Below are positions 1 through 10,526 of a stretch of 64,000 nucleotides of DNA, in pieces (the first letter of the stretch is position 1; every line of letters begins with the position of its first letter). The position numbers and the translations under genes are program-made. The notes below the pieces were generated by a model, which made no database searches, was not told the origin of the DNA, and saw only the letters and a program-made list of their open reading frames with translations. The DNA is from Macrolepiota albuminosa (lineage: Eukaryota > Basidiomycota > Agaricomycetes > Agaricales > Agaricaceae): NCBI GenBank assembly GCA_027475525.1, contig JAMWFC010000117.1, forward strand, positions 4,574,183 to 4,638,182, given 5' to 3'.

Positions 1-2187
1 GATGGCATATGCCACAAACTCTTCCACATTGTTGACTTCTGGGGACAGTCCGTCCTCACATATCAGATAGCGGTGCATGTTCGCTGGAATGCCATCCAAG
101 AATGTTTTGAGCATTGTATATCCGTCCGGGTATACTGCCATATTCTGGGCATGGTCATTAAAGGTATCATAGAACCCTTGCACTCCCAACTTCTCGGTGT
201 ACTTGGCGGACTAGAAGTCCCGCCTCGCATCCTGGAGCATTGAGGGGTGTACAAATCAATCGTACAGTCCTGTAAGGACTCCTTTGAACGTCCAGTCATA
301 TTGGACATGGTTGACATGCAGTACTGCCCGTTGAAACCACCCCATGGCTTCTCCGGCCAAAAACTCAGGAAGAACAAAGATTTGTTCTCGTTCCATATGG
401 TCACCTCCATATAAGCACATGGCGAGATGGGTGCATACATCCATCGCCCAATCTTCCAGGTTGCTGAACTTGGATGCACTTGTATAGGTGCAAATGTGCC
501 TACTGTCTGCTTTACGCAGCTTCACCCCGTCTGGTAACCGTAAGGTTACACCCAGGGCATCATCAACTACTCGATGCAGGCAATCGTGCATGGCTTCATG
601 ATGCATTCGAATGGCCTCCCGCTGACCTGGGGATCTCGTTGCCAAATCAGCGGCATGGAGAAGTGACTTCCCTCGTCCATCCTGCGGAGGACGTCCCAAG
701 CCTCCTCGACTGTGGGCATAATTGCCCTCGTCTCAAGGAGTCAACCTAGGGCCGTCATCCCGGCCATTACCAGGGGCATCACGTCTCGTGGTGCCATCTT
801 GATTGAGGAAGTCTCCTCAATCATGATTGTTGCACCACCCTGGAACTGGAGAAGCTTGATTCTCCTGACCCTGCATGACAAATTGATGACGCATCTCATC
901 AATGGGCTTAGTGCCCTCGAATACAATGCCCTGACCATTGATAAGGGACTGTCCCTTAGTCCTGAGGTTGCCATTGCGCATACATTGATACGCGACTCTG
1001 TTGCTCAACGTTTTGGCCATGGGCATGCATAGCATCACAGATGCCTCGCTCTCCACCTTGAGCACAGTACTATCATGCCCATCTGGACCTGACATATCTG
1101 TCCTACGGTCTTGGTTACACATGTGTGGGGGCTCCTCACGCCACCCTTGCCCTGCTGGAGTATAAAAAGTACTCACCGGTCTTGCTTCGGGCACTTCCTG
1201 CACCCATGCTAGTGCCTCCACTAGCTCGATTCCAACGTCTTGGTTGTGCCATGCCAAGCATTCCTCGGACGTGTGGCTCCAGGGAGTCGAGGCCCCTGAT
1301 TGCCGTGTGGCCTTCTGCTGCACATACATTTGCAGCTCCATAGTGAGCACTCTCACCATCAAATCAGTATATTTCGTACTGAATACATTGGGCACTTCGT
1401 GCCCTTGTCGTCTAAGTGCTACTATATGTGCTGACGCATAGCGCTCGAGTTGTGCTTGGGTGGTGTATTTCATCACCTCTGAGCGGGTCCCAGAACACCT
1501 GCAAGCACATGGTGTACACGGTTTTCAGCCGCTGCTCTTCTGCTCTGGCGTCGTCGTCACTTGACGACTCCATCACCTCCTCTGGAAGCTCTACAACCTC
1601 CGGAGCTTCCTCCACTGCTGGTGTGCGTGGAAATCGATCTTCCGCGCGGTATCCTTCAGGCCTTGCAGCCTCCTCCGGTACCTCTTCTATGTGGGCTTCC
1701 GCTAACTTAGCAGGCATTGAGCCCATGGTGGACCGCCTGGTCCCACTACTCCGGCTCAGAGGGATAGCTCTCCCAGTCCATACTGATGACTCGGTGTCTC
1801 CTGGGGCACCATAGGCACCTGTTGACTGTTGGCCGTCCTCCAGGGGCCCTTTTGAAGCTAATCAGCTAGACCGTCGAAGTCCTCCTGGCAACTGCACAAC
1901 TGGGGGAGTTAATCCCCCTGGCATCTTGTCCTGGAGACGTTGCTGACCGTCCTGCTGTGAGCTTTCAGCTCTCCAGGCCTCGCTTTCATTCCCGGCCAGG
2001 TCGGTGCTCCAACCTTGGTCTTGCCTGACCCGCATTGGACGCTGATGCGTCCTGGGTGTCTGCTGGGTCTCCCCATAGGTCGTGGGCATTCCACCCACCA
2101 TCAGTGGAAACTGCAGGTATGGGATTACTCATCGATTCCCTGTTTGAAATTTGCATGGTGTGGCTGTGCAAGAAGCTCGAGAAGCTG
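1..2187 (-). pseudogene. Decayed gag of Ty3/gypsy element E1 (3' part outside window)
   Basis: Minus-strand pieces (about 2171-1412, 1476-817, 699-1) read as one capsid-type gag. The core at about 480-260 contains FSNLEDWAMDVC and AMGWFQ, which fit the retrotransposon gag capsid fold. It continues through a tract with DGYTMLKTFLDGIP and SPEVNNVEEF up to the window edge. The frame is broken by shifts and by stops such as the TGA after GLYD, where the relative at 35.1 kb suggests an original CGA. The same protein in the same order is found in element C (22.5, 34.9-35.4 and 43.9 kb), so the two are one lineage. Pol would lie to the left of the window. The N-terminal third (2171-1500) is Ser/Pro/Glu-rich and poorly conserved. 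I see no intact frame, so this is a dead copy. Confidence 0.75.
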
Positions 2188-2341
2188 ATAGAGTTCTGTC
2201 AACGAACTCAGCGACTGATGTCGGATGCTAGGCAATAGATCCTAGCTGGCGGATTCAAAAAAATATAGAGTTCTGTCAACGAACTCAGCGACTGATGTCG
2301 GATGCTAGGCAATAGATCCTAGCTGGCGGATTCAAAAAAAT
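2188..2341. repeat. Exact 77-bp tandem duplication (likely assembly artefact)
   Basis: Positions 2188-2264 are repeated without change or spacer at 2265-2341; the flanking base differs on both sides. It lies across the gag/LTR junction of element E1. Nine other loci in the window show the same 77-bp period. Confidence 0.95.
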
Positions 2342-2648
2342 GTAACGAAGTTACAAAGATTGTGAGAGCTTAAGGTTCACACTGCACAGAATCAGACCAG
2401 TCCGGTCTATTGACTATGTAGTATAAACACAAAAATAAGCTGCTTTGTAAGCAGCTGGTATAACTATTTATATAATAATGTAAATAATATTATATTATAA
2501 TAAATATAATATAATATTGACTACTACAGTAAGTAAAGAACTATTTATATAATAATGTAAATAATATTATATTATAATAAATATAATATAATATTGACTA
2601 CTACAGTAAGTAAAGCATAGCGGACTACGCTACAATGACACACTTACA
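2341..2648 (-). mobile_element. LTR of element E1 (5' LTR in element orientation)
   Basis: The stretch begins TGTAACGAAGTTACA and ends CACACTTACA, so it has TG...CA ends. It sits directly upstream of the minus-strand gag. Its layout matches the LTR at 47045-47218 of element D: TGTAAC start, an internal GAATCAGACCA, a TAGCG...GACTACGCT-type hairpin, and GTGTGACA or GTGACAC near the end. A 77-bp duplication (2462-2615) inflates its length; collapsed it would be about 231 bp. The target duplication cannot be tested because the other LTR is outside the window. Confidence 0.6.
2462..2615. repeat. Exact 77-bp tandem duplication inside E1 LTR
   Basis: 2462-2538 equals 2539-2615 exactly, with mismatching bases on both flanks. 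The unit is very AT-rich. It has the same 77-bp period as the other artefact-like duplications. Confidence 0.95.
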
Positions 2649-2665
2649 GTGTGATATATTTGATG

Positions 2666-3400
2666 TCATAAAATATCATAACATGGTTTGTACATGGCTT
2701 CATTGCTGCCATGAAATATGCCATCAGCCACAAGCATTGGGACTGTCAACTTTGTTGATGAGATATCATAGGTAACATTGGGGCCCATAACTCGTTGAGG
2801 TAGAACTGGTCTCAGAGGATCTTGGATAACTGTAGTAAGAGAGATTATAAACCTCAGTTGTTGAGAAAACACTTTAATATATTGGGTATTTATACCTTTA
2901 GTAGGAGAGATTGTAACTACAGATAATGAGTGATATATTGAGCGTGATATGAAGATCAACTTAGACCTCAGTGGTTGGAAAAACACTGAGGTGTAACATG
3001 TAACAAACGAAAGAAAAACATATGGCTGATTAAGTTAGGAAATAGCAGACTGTTGTCCTCAACAGTTTCATGTACTTTGAGAAGGGTCCCTTTGATCAAC
3101 ATCGCTACCAACAGACGTCCTACAATAAAAGCCTCAAACTGTGAGCCCAAACTGGACGATGGATGAGGATGCAATGAAATGGACTTGCAATGCCAACGGG
3201 AGAAGATCTTTGATAGCACGGCCCGTTTGTTCTGTCCGCGACCCCGAGAACAATTGTCGAACTTTTCGACGAGAGTTGAGCCTAGATCGCATAACACGTT
3301 TTTTTTTTTGGAACTGAGGGGTTTATCTAAGAAGGGGGGGTGACGTACGTTGCCTGCAGAAGAATTTGAATGTCAATGGTTACTTGTGAGCAGGCCGCTG
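2666..3400 (-). other. Possible exons of an unrecognised spliced gene
   Basis: On the minus strand an open stretch at about 3350-2970 (containing STLVEKFDNCSRG and AVLSKIFSRWHC) can be joined through GT...AG junctions to a short exon at 3555-3500 (containing DRLDVDWQYP). A further open stretch at about 2840-2690 contains GPNVTYDIS. I recognise no family. The short exon competes with a reading frame that suits the DUF6534-like gene immediately upstream. This may be its degenerate 3' part, a second gene, or chance. Confidence 0.2.
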
Positions 3401-3499
3401 TTGAACTATGCGTACCAGCATTGAGTTTACATAGACTGGATTGTGTGATGGATTGAGAAAAAAGAGGAAGTGAAGAAAGGGGGAAAAAACTGACGTTTG

Positions 3500-5095
3500 A
3501 CGATGTCCAAGGCTGTGGTTGGGTACTGCCAATCAACATCAAGGCGATCAATGATCTGTAAGGCGAGGACACACAAGTGTAAAGGAGACTTGTAGGAGGT
3601 GCGATGTAGTACTTAAGAAGACAACAGCTTTCAGCGTACTCCGACAAATACACTTTGATTGAATGATCTCTCACCGCCATAAGGGTACAAGTAGCGATGA
3701 TGCTCGTCAGCAATCCCGTGCTTATACTGTGCAGTAATCAACGATGTGTATGCAGAATGAACTGACTATTTAGCTTGCCTGAGGATGACCAGAAGATTAA
3801 TCGCATTTTGGGACCTGGGAAGACATGTTTTGCAACTTTTACATTTGAGCGATATAGAATAGAGCTCTCACGTATGGAACCTGGTGCGCATCTTCTTCAG
3901 GAAGTAGACGAGAGATATGCTTATGCTCGAATCGCAGACGATAATCATGATCATATTGACCAAGTACGAGATCTTTGTCCTCCGACATGAGTCAGTGTCA
4001 TCGTGAAGAGGAAATGTTCATACACGTGGTAGGGGCGTTCTGGCGATGTAAATTGATGGGTTGTTGTATCTTTTTGGAAGGGTCGGTATTGTTGATCATA
4101 AGGATAGATTGACACTAACTCTGAAGCATTAGCCACTAATGCGATATAGCCACAAATTTGCTGAGATTGTATAGAATTCAAGAAAGTTCATTCACCTAGT
4201 CCAGAACCTGACCAAAAGTTGGCAGAAACATCTGAAGACAAAAAATACCAGCTTACCAAATTGGGTTAAAGAAGTGGTCAACTTCAGGAACGTGATCAAC
4301 GCATTGAAATGTGTACAATGGAATGTGGCATACTACGAACGCTACAAGGCGTTTTTGATATCGGTGTCCAGCACTGACTAGCAGACAGTTGCGTAGAATA
4401 CATATCGTCCATGAGACATTTGCCATTTACTACTCACGGTGATATATTCTCCACGCGTAAAAGCTGACAAGATTATCCGATAATTGTCAATTCTCGATTG
4501 ACCTCAAAGAGACTGGTCACACCTCTGTACGATTGGCGCGATAATTAACTACAAAGTCGTCAATATGAGAATGAGGAAGAAATCGGAAAAGTACCGACAG
4601 ACACAATTATGGAACCCTGCAGTAGCATCAGCGTCATACGGACACATTCAACGGAGAAACCAATCGTTCCACGTACCGCTAGTCCCCTGGGGGAAAAAGC
4701 GTCAACGATGTAACAGATGAGCAGCAACTGACTGACCAAGTGATGTCAAGGGTCTTTGACATATTCTCCGGCAGCTTGCACAAAATGAAAGCATGGTAAG
4801 CACCTTGGGCCAGGAAAGCCGTGCGTGCCCCTTCCATGATACTCGTATCATCGAAAATCAGGCGAACAAAAACGGAGAACACCAACTCAAGGGACTTACA
4901 ATAGCACTGCGACCTGTGTATACCGCCTCGGATCACCTAACGATTCAAAGGTAGCGTAAAGACTCACTATTATTTTCAGGAATCTATGATCCCCAGGATA
5001 TGTGCGGAAGTAATGCATCGTTTGTGACCACAAAACGCCAAACAGCCTTTGTAAAAGTTAGATGGAGATGAAGGGACACAAGGAACTGTCCATGC
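3500..5095 (-). pseudogene. Degenerate DUF6533/DUF6534-like seven-TM membrane protein gene
   Basis: Several minus-strand exons separated by short GT...AG introns recover the pattern of the basidiomycete DUF6534 family. An exon at about 5045-4960 has FGVLWSQTMHYFRTYPGDHR, the early loop with Y-F-x-x-Y/F-P-x-D. An exon pair at 4490-4439 gives VQSFYAWRIYH, the signature helix end. The exon at 4378-4259 encodes a hydrophobic segment (RLVAFVVCHIPLYTF). The exon at 3965-3872 has IVCDSSISISLVYFLKK, and 3745-3685 has a STGLLTSIIATC helix. These lie in the family order. The frame near 3745 needs a one-base shift or passes a TGA, and I could not join all exons cleanly, so I call it a decayed gene. The function of the family is unknown; the product would be an integral membrane protein. 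Confidence 0.45.
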
Positions 5096-5099
5096 CCAA

Positions 5100-5930
5100 A
5101 GCTGGTCATCACGCCTAGATAACAAAAAGAGTTGGAGAACGTTGGGCTATCTGATCAGAAAGTACGTGCCTGCAAGAGGTGGCCCCGCGAAGCTTGCTAC
5201 GTTTTGCACTGGCATTGGCATGGGCTTAGGGCTCGTTTGACCTTGGATGGGGTTCAAATGCTCCTGTCAAGGAAGAGATTTTTATAACCTATCATCCTAA
5301 AATAAAACTGTGGGGGTCCGGATGGTAATCAGTAGATTGTACTATTGATATATATATACTGATAATAATTCAATGTTTGCTGTAAAACAGGTAGAGCCAG
5401 TGATGTGCCCGGCCTAGCTTCAGGCCATAAGCCAGGCCAGAGGTGCTGGCCAGGTAAGGGCTTTGGCCTGGCTAATGAAGACGAAAAGCCAAAGCCAAGG
5501 GCCCAGGCCGGAACTTTTTGGGGAGGGATCAGAGCGCTGACACCTATCATTTAAACGTTTCATCTTGACTGTTGGGTGTCAAGTGCTCATAAAATAGTTT
5601 CTTTTTCTCTCACTCCCAAGCTCATGCGAGAAAATGCCTCCTCTTAGTTCAATCCAGTCACTTGTCAAGACACTTGCTAGCTTTTTGTCAAATCTACCTA
5701 CATCTGTCAAACTTGGGGTGAAGATCAATAGATATGGATAGTGACGAATGCGAAAGAAAGTGAAACCCCACATGAAACATTCAATGTGCATTTTGACACA
5801 ATGTTTGGCAAAGACTGCCATGATAGGACCTTCATCACTTGACGAGGTCGAGCTTGAATCGATATTGTTTTTGAAACGTGTTGTCGTTGTTGATACTAAT
5901 ACACAAAGTTTCCAATTCCAACCAACATGA
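5100..5930. other. Intergenic; GGCC-rich short repeats
   Basis: No gene is supported here. 5400-5520 carries repeated CCAGGCC/GGCCTGG words in both orientations, which can fold into hairpins and may be a small degenerate element. The right end includes the 3' untranslated side of the WD40 gene. Confidence 0.4.
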
Positions 5931-7466
5931 TTAAGCAAACGACCACGTCTTGATCGAACGATCCATCGACGTCGGATACATACGACGCACGACGCGCGTC
6001 TTAGATGCTTCGATGCTCGCATCAGAGTCAGAGTCAGATTCAGATTCGGACGAGTCGGGGCTGAGAAAATGCCGTGACCCCGAGACGGAGAGGAGAGAGG
6101 GGTGCAGGGGGTGGAACGCTACGGATCCTATGGCGTCTGTGGACAGAGTGCGCGAGTCAGCGCTGAAAGCGGAAGGGTGGGGAGAGGGGGGCTCGCCGTC
6201 ATGTGCGGAAAACTCGAGGACGGGGCTCGTGTGTTTCGTTGTTGAGGGCAAGGTTGGGCTGGACGCTTCCGGGTCGTGGAGATCGAATATTGATATTGAC
6301 CCGCGCTACAGACAAGTAGTTCAGGATAAGCGCAAGGGAGGCAAGGTAAGGAAGCCCACGTGATCACCCGAGGCAAGCCATCGCCCGCCGAGGTCAATGT
6401 CGAATTTGATTTTTTGGTTCGTGCGGGCTCGTCTGGCGTCATTCGCGAGGTCGTATGTGGCGAAAGGCGCGTCGAGGTGGGTACGCAGGTCCCACGCGTA
6501 GATGGTTCCGTGTCGCCGGTGAGCGGTGTACATAAGGTGCGGGGCGACGGGATTGAATTGGATCTTGGATTTGGTGAGGATGGTTGCATTGGACGAGATT
6601 AGACTCACCTGTGTTACGCCGGCGAGTGGCGTTCCAGAGACGAACATGACGGGTTCGGACTGGGTAGAGGTGAAGAGGGCGATGTTGGAGGGCGTAGGGG
6701 AGAGGCTGCCGGCGGCGTAGAGGTCAGAGTCGTAGGAGGGCGCGAACGCGAGGGCAGATATGATGCCTGGTGACGAGGTCGCGTCAATGTCGTGGGAGAA
6801 GGACGGGACGGACCTTTGAGACCGTCTTTGCTTTTTCTGGAGGGAGTAGTGGGGAGACGCGTGCCCGGGCCGGGGCGGGAGACGTCGAATATCTCGATGG
6901 CATCGAGGAAGCCACAGTAGAGTCTGATTTGGGTTGGAGCGGTTAGCGGGCCGGAGGTGGAGGGACGCACCGTGACGCGAAGAGGTCAAAGGCAAGACTG
7001 TGCGGTGCGACGTGGCGTTCGCGGTGGTCGACGATCGGATACGAGGCGCGCAGCTGTGGACGGTCCATAAGCGTGGCGGCGTGAGAATCAGGGGCTTACG
7101 CGTCCGTCAGAGGCATCGAGCAGCTTGAGGGGCCGGTCCCGCACAGACGCGAGGAAGCAGTACGACGCCGGGTCGCGCGGGGACGCAGTGGGGTACCAGA
7201 GGAACTCGAGGACTGGCGAGGGCTGTGGGAAAATTTGCGGGCGGGGCGGTCCGTCGGGACGAGCGAAGAGCTGGAGGGAATGGTCTTCGCAGTGCACAAG
7301 GACCGTGGATCCGTCGGGGCACCTGCGGGCAGTTGGTCAGTGCACACTGGGACGTGGGACGCAGCTACCATTTGGCAGTCCGGGCAAAGTGGGCCGGGTG
7401 CAGTGTGGACTCGAGAGACGGTGCATGCGACGTCTTGTAGTCAGGCGGAGCCCCTGTCTGTTCCAT
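5931..7466 (-). CDS. WRAP53/TCAB1-like WD40-repeat protein (host gene, 7 exons)
   Basis: My exon model is 7466-7369, 7322-7100, 7053-6971, 6923-6814, 6766-6609, 6563-6360 and 6305-5931. The introns are 45-54 bp, all GT...AG, and the join is 1251 nt or 416 aa. Ordered motifs match telomerase Cajal-body protein 1 (WRAP53/WDR79): CPDGSTVLVHCEDHSLQLF, LRASYPIVDHRERHVAPHSL, CGFLDAIEIFDVSRPGPGT, GIISALAFAP with DLYAAGS, HRRHGTIYAWDLR, then TNQKIKFDIDLGGRWLASG and a final VAFHPLHPSLLSVSG. In animals this protein binds the CAB box of telomerase and scaRNAs and guides the RNP; the fungal role is inferred. The C-terminal tail has an acidic Ser/Asp/Glu stretch and ends DRSIKTWSF. The start is the first in-frame ATG of exon 1. 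It is the only intact non-transposon gene I can support. Confidence 0.85.
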
Positions 7467-7499
7467 CACAAGAGAGTCACGTGCAACAAGCCATCGGTT

Positions 7500-8103
7500 G
7501 TGACGGTAGCACGATAACGTTGCAGAAGAGACTTAGCTACGCTAGTATTATGGTACTACGCTTGACCCCTCTTCTATACACTCTAATAACCATATGTGAC
7601 TGAGAATGTGTTGCGAGACACGGACCTGGATGCCATGTACATAAAGACGGAAAGAGCACCTATAGCTACCACTTATCGTAGCGGCGCACGTGTGCACCAG
7701 TCCCCGACTCTTAACACTCTTTTTCTTTTATTATGTATATAACTTGTATTTTATTAATTTTATTTATTGTATGTATGTACTCTTCTCTTCGTTCTTTATT
7801 TTCTTTATTATTACATATGGTTATACAGTGATTTATGTATGTATAGATATGATAATGATGATAAATGATATGATATGATACATACATTGAGTGGTACAAT
7901 ACGATATTGAGTACAATATATGTAATATATATTATATTATTATTATATAATAAAATAAATAAATAGAAAAATCTGTTTGAAAAAAAAACATATAGTGTAT
8001 TGTAATAGTGAAAATGAAAGTTAACTTACCTACAAAAAGAAAGTAATACTACCTATTGATGTGTCATTATCATTGTGTGTTGTAACATACATGCACTTGT
8101 AAT

Positions 8104-8162
<59 letters not shown>

Positions 8163-8487
8163 CCACCATCCCACCTCAAAAAAATTTTTTTTTTCGAGCA
8201 TCCCTTCATGCTCTCTGGACTTGCGTCCGTTACTCCAGCACTCATAGTTGTTACTTAGTGTACTGTCCACTCATACGCATCTTATCCCTGCACTCAGCCA
8301 CATTTATTTTGTAACACATCCGTTTTATACCTGTCTTATTGTTTCAACCTGCATCTTGTCGTGAAAAATTGTCTCTGAACTCTTGACCCTGCACCCCCTT
8401 GATTTCCTTACCCCTTATCAATGTCCCTTGATATCCTCCCATTCTTGGTTCATACTCCTTTAGTCACTCGACCTTCAGAACCTTTGA
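7500..8487. other. AT-rich intergenic region with microsatellite
   Basis: 7700-8050 is strongly AT-rich with TAT/ATA words, followed by an (AAC)n tract and an A7T10 run at about 8180. Short open frames here are poly-Thr or poly-Cys readings of the microsatellite and are not genes. Confidence 0.6.
8104..8163. repeat. (AAC)20 microsatellite
   Basis: Twenty uninterrupted AAC units, about 400 bp upstream of the LINE-1 ORF1 start. It may be the simple-repeat tail of an older element, but nothing else of that element is visible. Confidence 0.95.
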
Positions 8488-8571
8488 TTGCCATACCTTA
8501 ATCTTGTTCCCACTCCACTCTCCAAACACTTACCTACTTATTTTAAACTCTCTTGCTCATATCGTGATCCA

Positions 8572-10412
8572 ATGTCAGCTAACAATACCCTTTTAGTAAC
8601 ACCTGCTACCCCCACCCGCAGGCCTGAGATGGAGGCTGAAGGTACCATGCTGGTAGCACTGGGAACTCCTGCACATCAACCCATAATCCCACTGTTCACT
8701 CCCCGCACTCCAAGAACAGGCGTTTGGGCACCCACGCCGGAATCAGACATGGAGTCGGACGACGAAGCGGCACTGTCCCTGGCGCACATGCCTAAGGGTC
8801 ACCAGCTGATTGTTCGCAGCTGCGTCTCCTCTGACCTGACCAAAACTCCCTCTTCCCTGGTTAAAAAGTTTCTCACATCCCTTGGCAACAAACCCCAATT
8901 TGATTACTTCAAGAAGCTTCACCTAGTAGTGTCTCCGTTTAGTGACCGTGCTTCCAATGTGTCCTCAGCGTATTACGTTGAGATCAGACCCAGAGCCGGG
9001 GAAGCTAATACAGAGCCTCGGGTGGATATTCTGGAGATCATTTTGTCAGCAATTGCTGTAGCCAAACCGGAGTGGGAAGCCAGATGGAGTGCTAGTAGGA
9101 AGGGCAAGAGCGATAAACACATGTCCAGCAGACTGTTGGGACTATACCCGGGTATCACTGACCGCAGCAAAGTCCCTGCTGAGCATCTGCCGATTGTTTG
9201 GGATCACGTCAAAAAAATGGGTTTTAGGGTGGCCTCCGTCTTTGCGTCCTTTGGTGGTCCACAGATCTTCTTCCTACTCCCCATGGATGCTGATCGGTTT
9301 GCGGCGCTGGGATCTATTGACGTACCTTCGAAGGTGTCTAAACCTTGGCACATATAGAACCGTTGAAAGAAATCCCGGTGGAGAGACCTTTCGAGCTAGT
9401 CGTGATGGGCGCTAGGGACTTTGATGAACTAGGTTCCTTTGTCGAGCAGTGGGCCAGAAAGACAGTCAAATCATTGTTTGTGTCTGGTTGCTCCACTGAT
9501 CTGAATGCTGACCTCTACATCTTCTCCATGGCAACCTGGTCTGCAACGCTGGCCATCTTAAAAAATGAGTCGTCCTTTCGGAAACGATTTCCCTCAGACA
9601 ACATCTCTGCGCCGAGACTTCTATGGGACTACAACAATAACCCTCTGAACAAGGCGTCGCTAGGAGAGCAGGTTTCCAAAGGTGCAGGAATGATTAGTGG
9701 CACGGTAAAGTCCCTAGAGCGTGAAGTGAGGGAATTGCGCAGCGAGATGCAGTCGATGCAGAGCCAGCAGGCAGATATGATGAACCACCAGACCAAAATG
9801 CTCGAGTTTATGACGAACCTTGACAGGAGGATCGGCACAACTCAACAAGCCTTCTTAATACAGGGTTGCGAGATTCAGATTCACGCACAGTTGTCTGAGA
9901 TGGAGTCTCAAATTGGCACGCTCTGTGTGGCTGCGCTCCTCGCTACAGACCTCGCTAGGAAGGCCGAGATTGAAGCGACCATGGAAAGGCTGAAAGGTGA
10001 TATTGCCCGAAAGAGGGCTGAGCTTGCTGACAACACTGATAGACTTGTAGGGGTAACGGGTATGGGCACTATGTCTCACCCGGCGACCATAGCGAATCAT
10101 GCACCAGCCCCAACGCTGGTCGTGGTTACCAGCCCTCCTGTGGAAACACCCTTGGCCCCACCGTCTAGGCCCAAGAAAAGGAAAACCATGGACACGGCTG
10201 ATTGTGCCAAGTGTATGAATCAAGCTAGAGCTGTGTCGGTGCGTTCCAATTGCTCCTTTTCATTTTTGGCAGTGGCGGTTGACACGCGCATCCAACCCAT
10301 TAGGGTCACCCTCAATGATGCCATGCACGCAAACTCCACCATTAATGCCTCAAGGGTATACACTGGTTTGGGGTCAGTGCGGAGGGGAGATATTAGGGGT
10401 GGTGATGCGTGA
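8572..10412 (+). pseudogene. LINE-1 ORF1 (coiled-coil, nucleic-acid-binding type), one frameshift
   Basis: Reading starts at the ATG at 8572 (MSANNTLL) and stays open to 9357. It then resumes in another frame from 9345 to 10412. The break is at CACATATAGAACC: removing one AT dinucleotide joins ...KPWHIEPLKEI without a gap, so a two-base slip is the simplest explanation. The N-terminal 60 residues are Pro/Thr-rich. The middle carries a globular region, and residues around SLEREVRELRSEMQSMQSQQ form a heptad coiled coil as in trimeric ORF1 proteins. A short Cys pair (DCAKCM) near the C-terminus could be the remnant of a zinc knuckle. In intact elements this protein packages the RNA into the RNP used for target-primed reverse transcription. 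Confidence 0.6.
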
Positions 10413-10526
10413 CGGCCTGCCTTTACTGTACTGTCCTTTCCTGCATTTGCAAAGTGGTCCACACCCAGCCTGCCCACATCATCTTGCGACTCTTCTTGTC
10501 TCCCATCTTGCAACTCTTCTTGTAAT

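Noticed and set aside
2462..2615. AT-rich duplicated tract considered as a replication origin or MITE
   Set aside because: The duplication is one of the 77-bp artefacts, and the single unit lies inside the E1 LTR without terminal inverted repeats or target duplication.
5950..6363. Plus-strand 137-codon frame opposite the WD40 gene
   Set aside because: Overlaps exon 7 and the adjoining intron of a clearly better minus-strand gene.
8070..8314. Poly-Thr and poly-Cys open frames over the (AAC)n tract
   Set aside because: Translations of a microsatellite; no coding features outside it.
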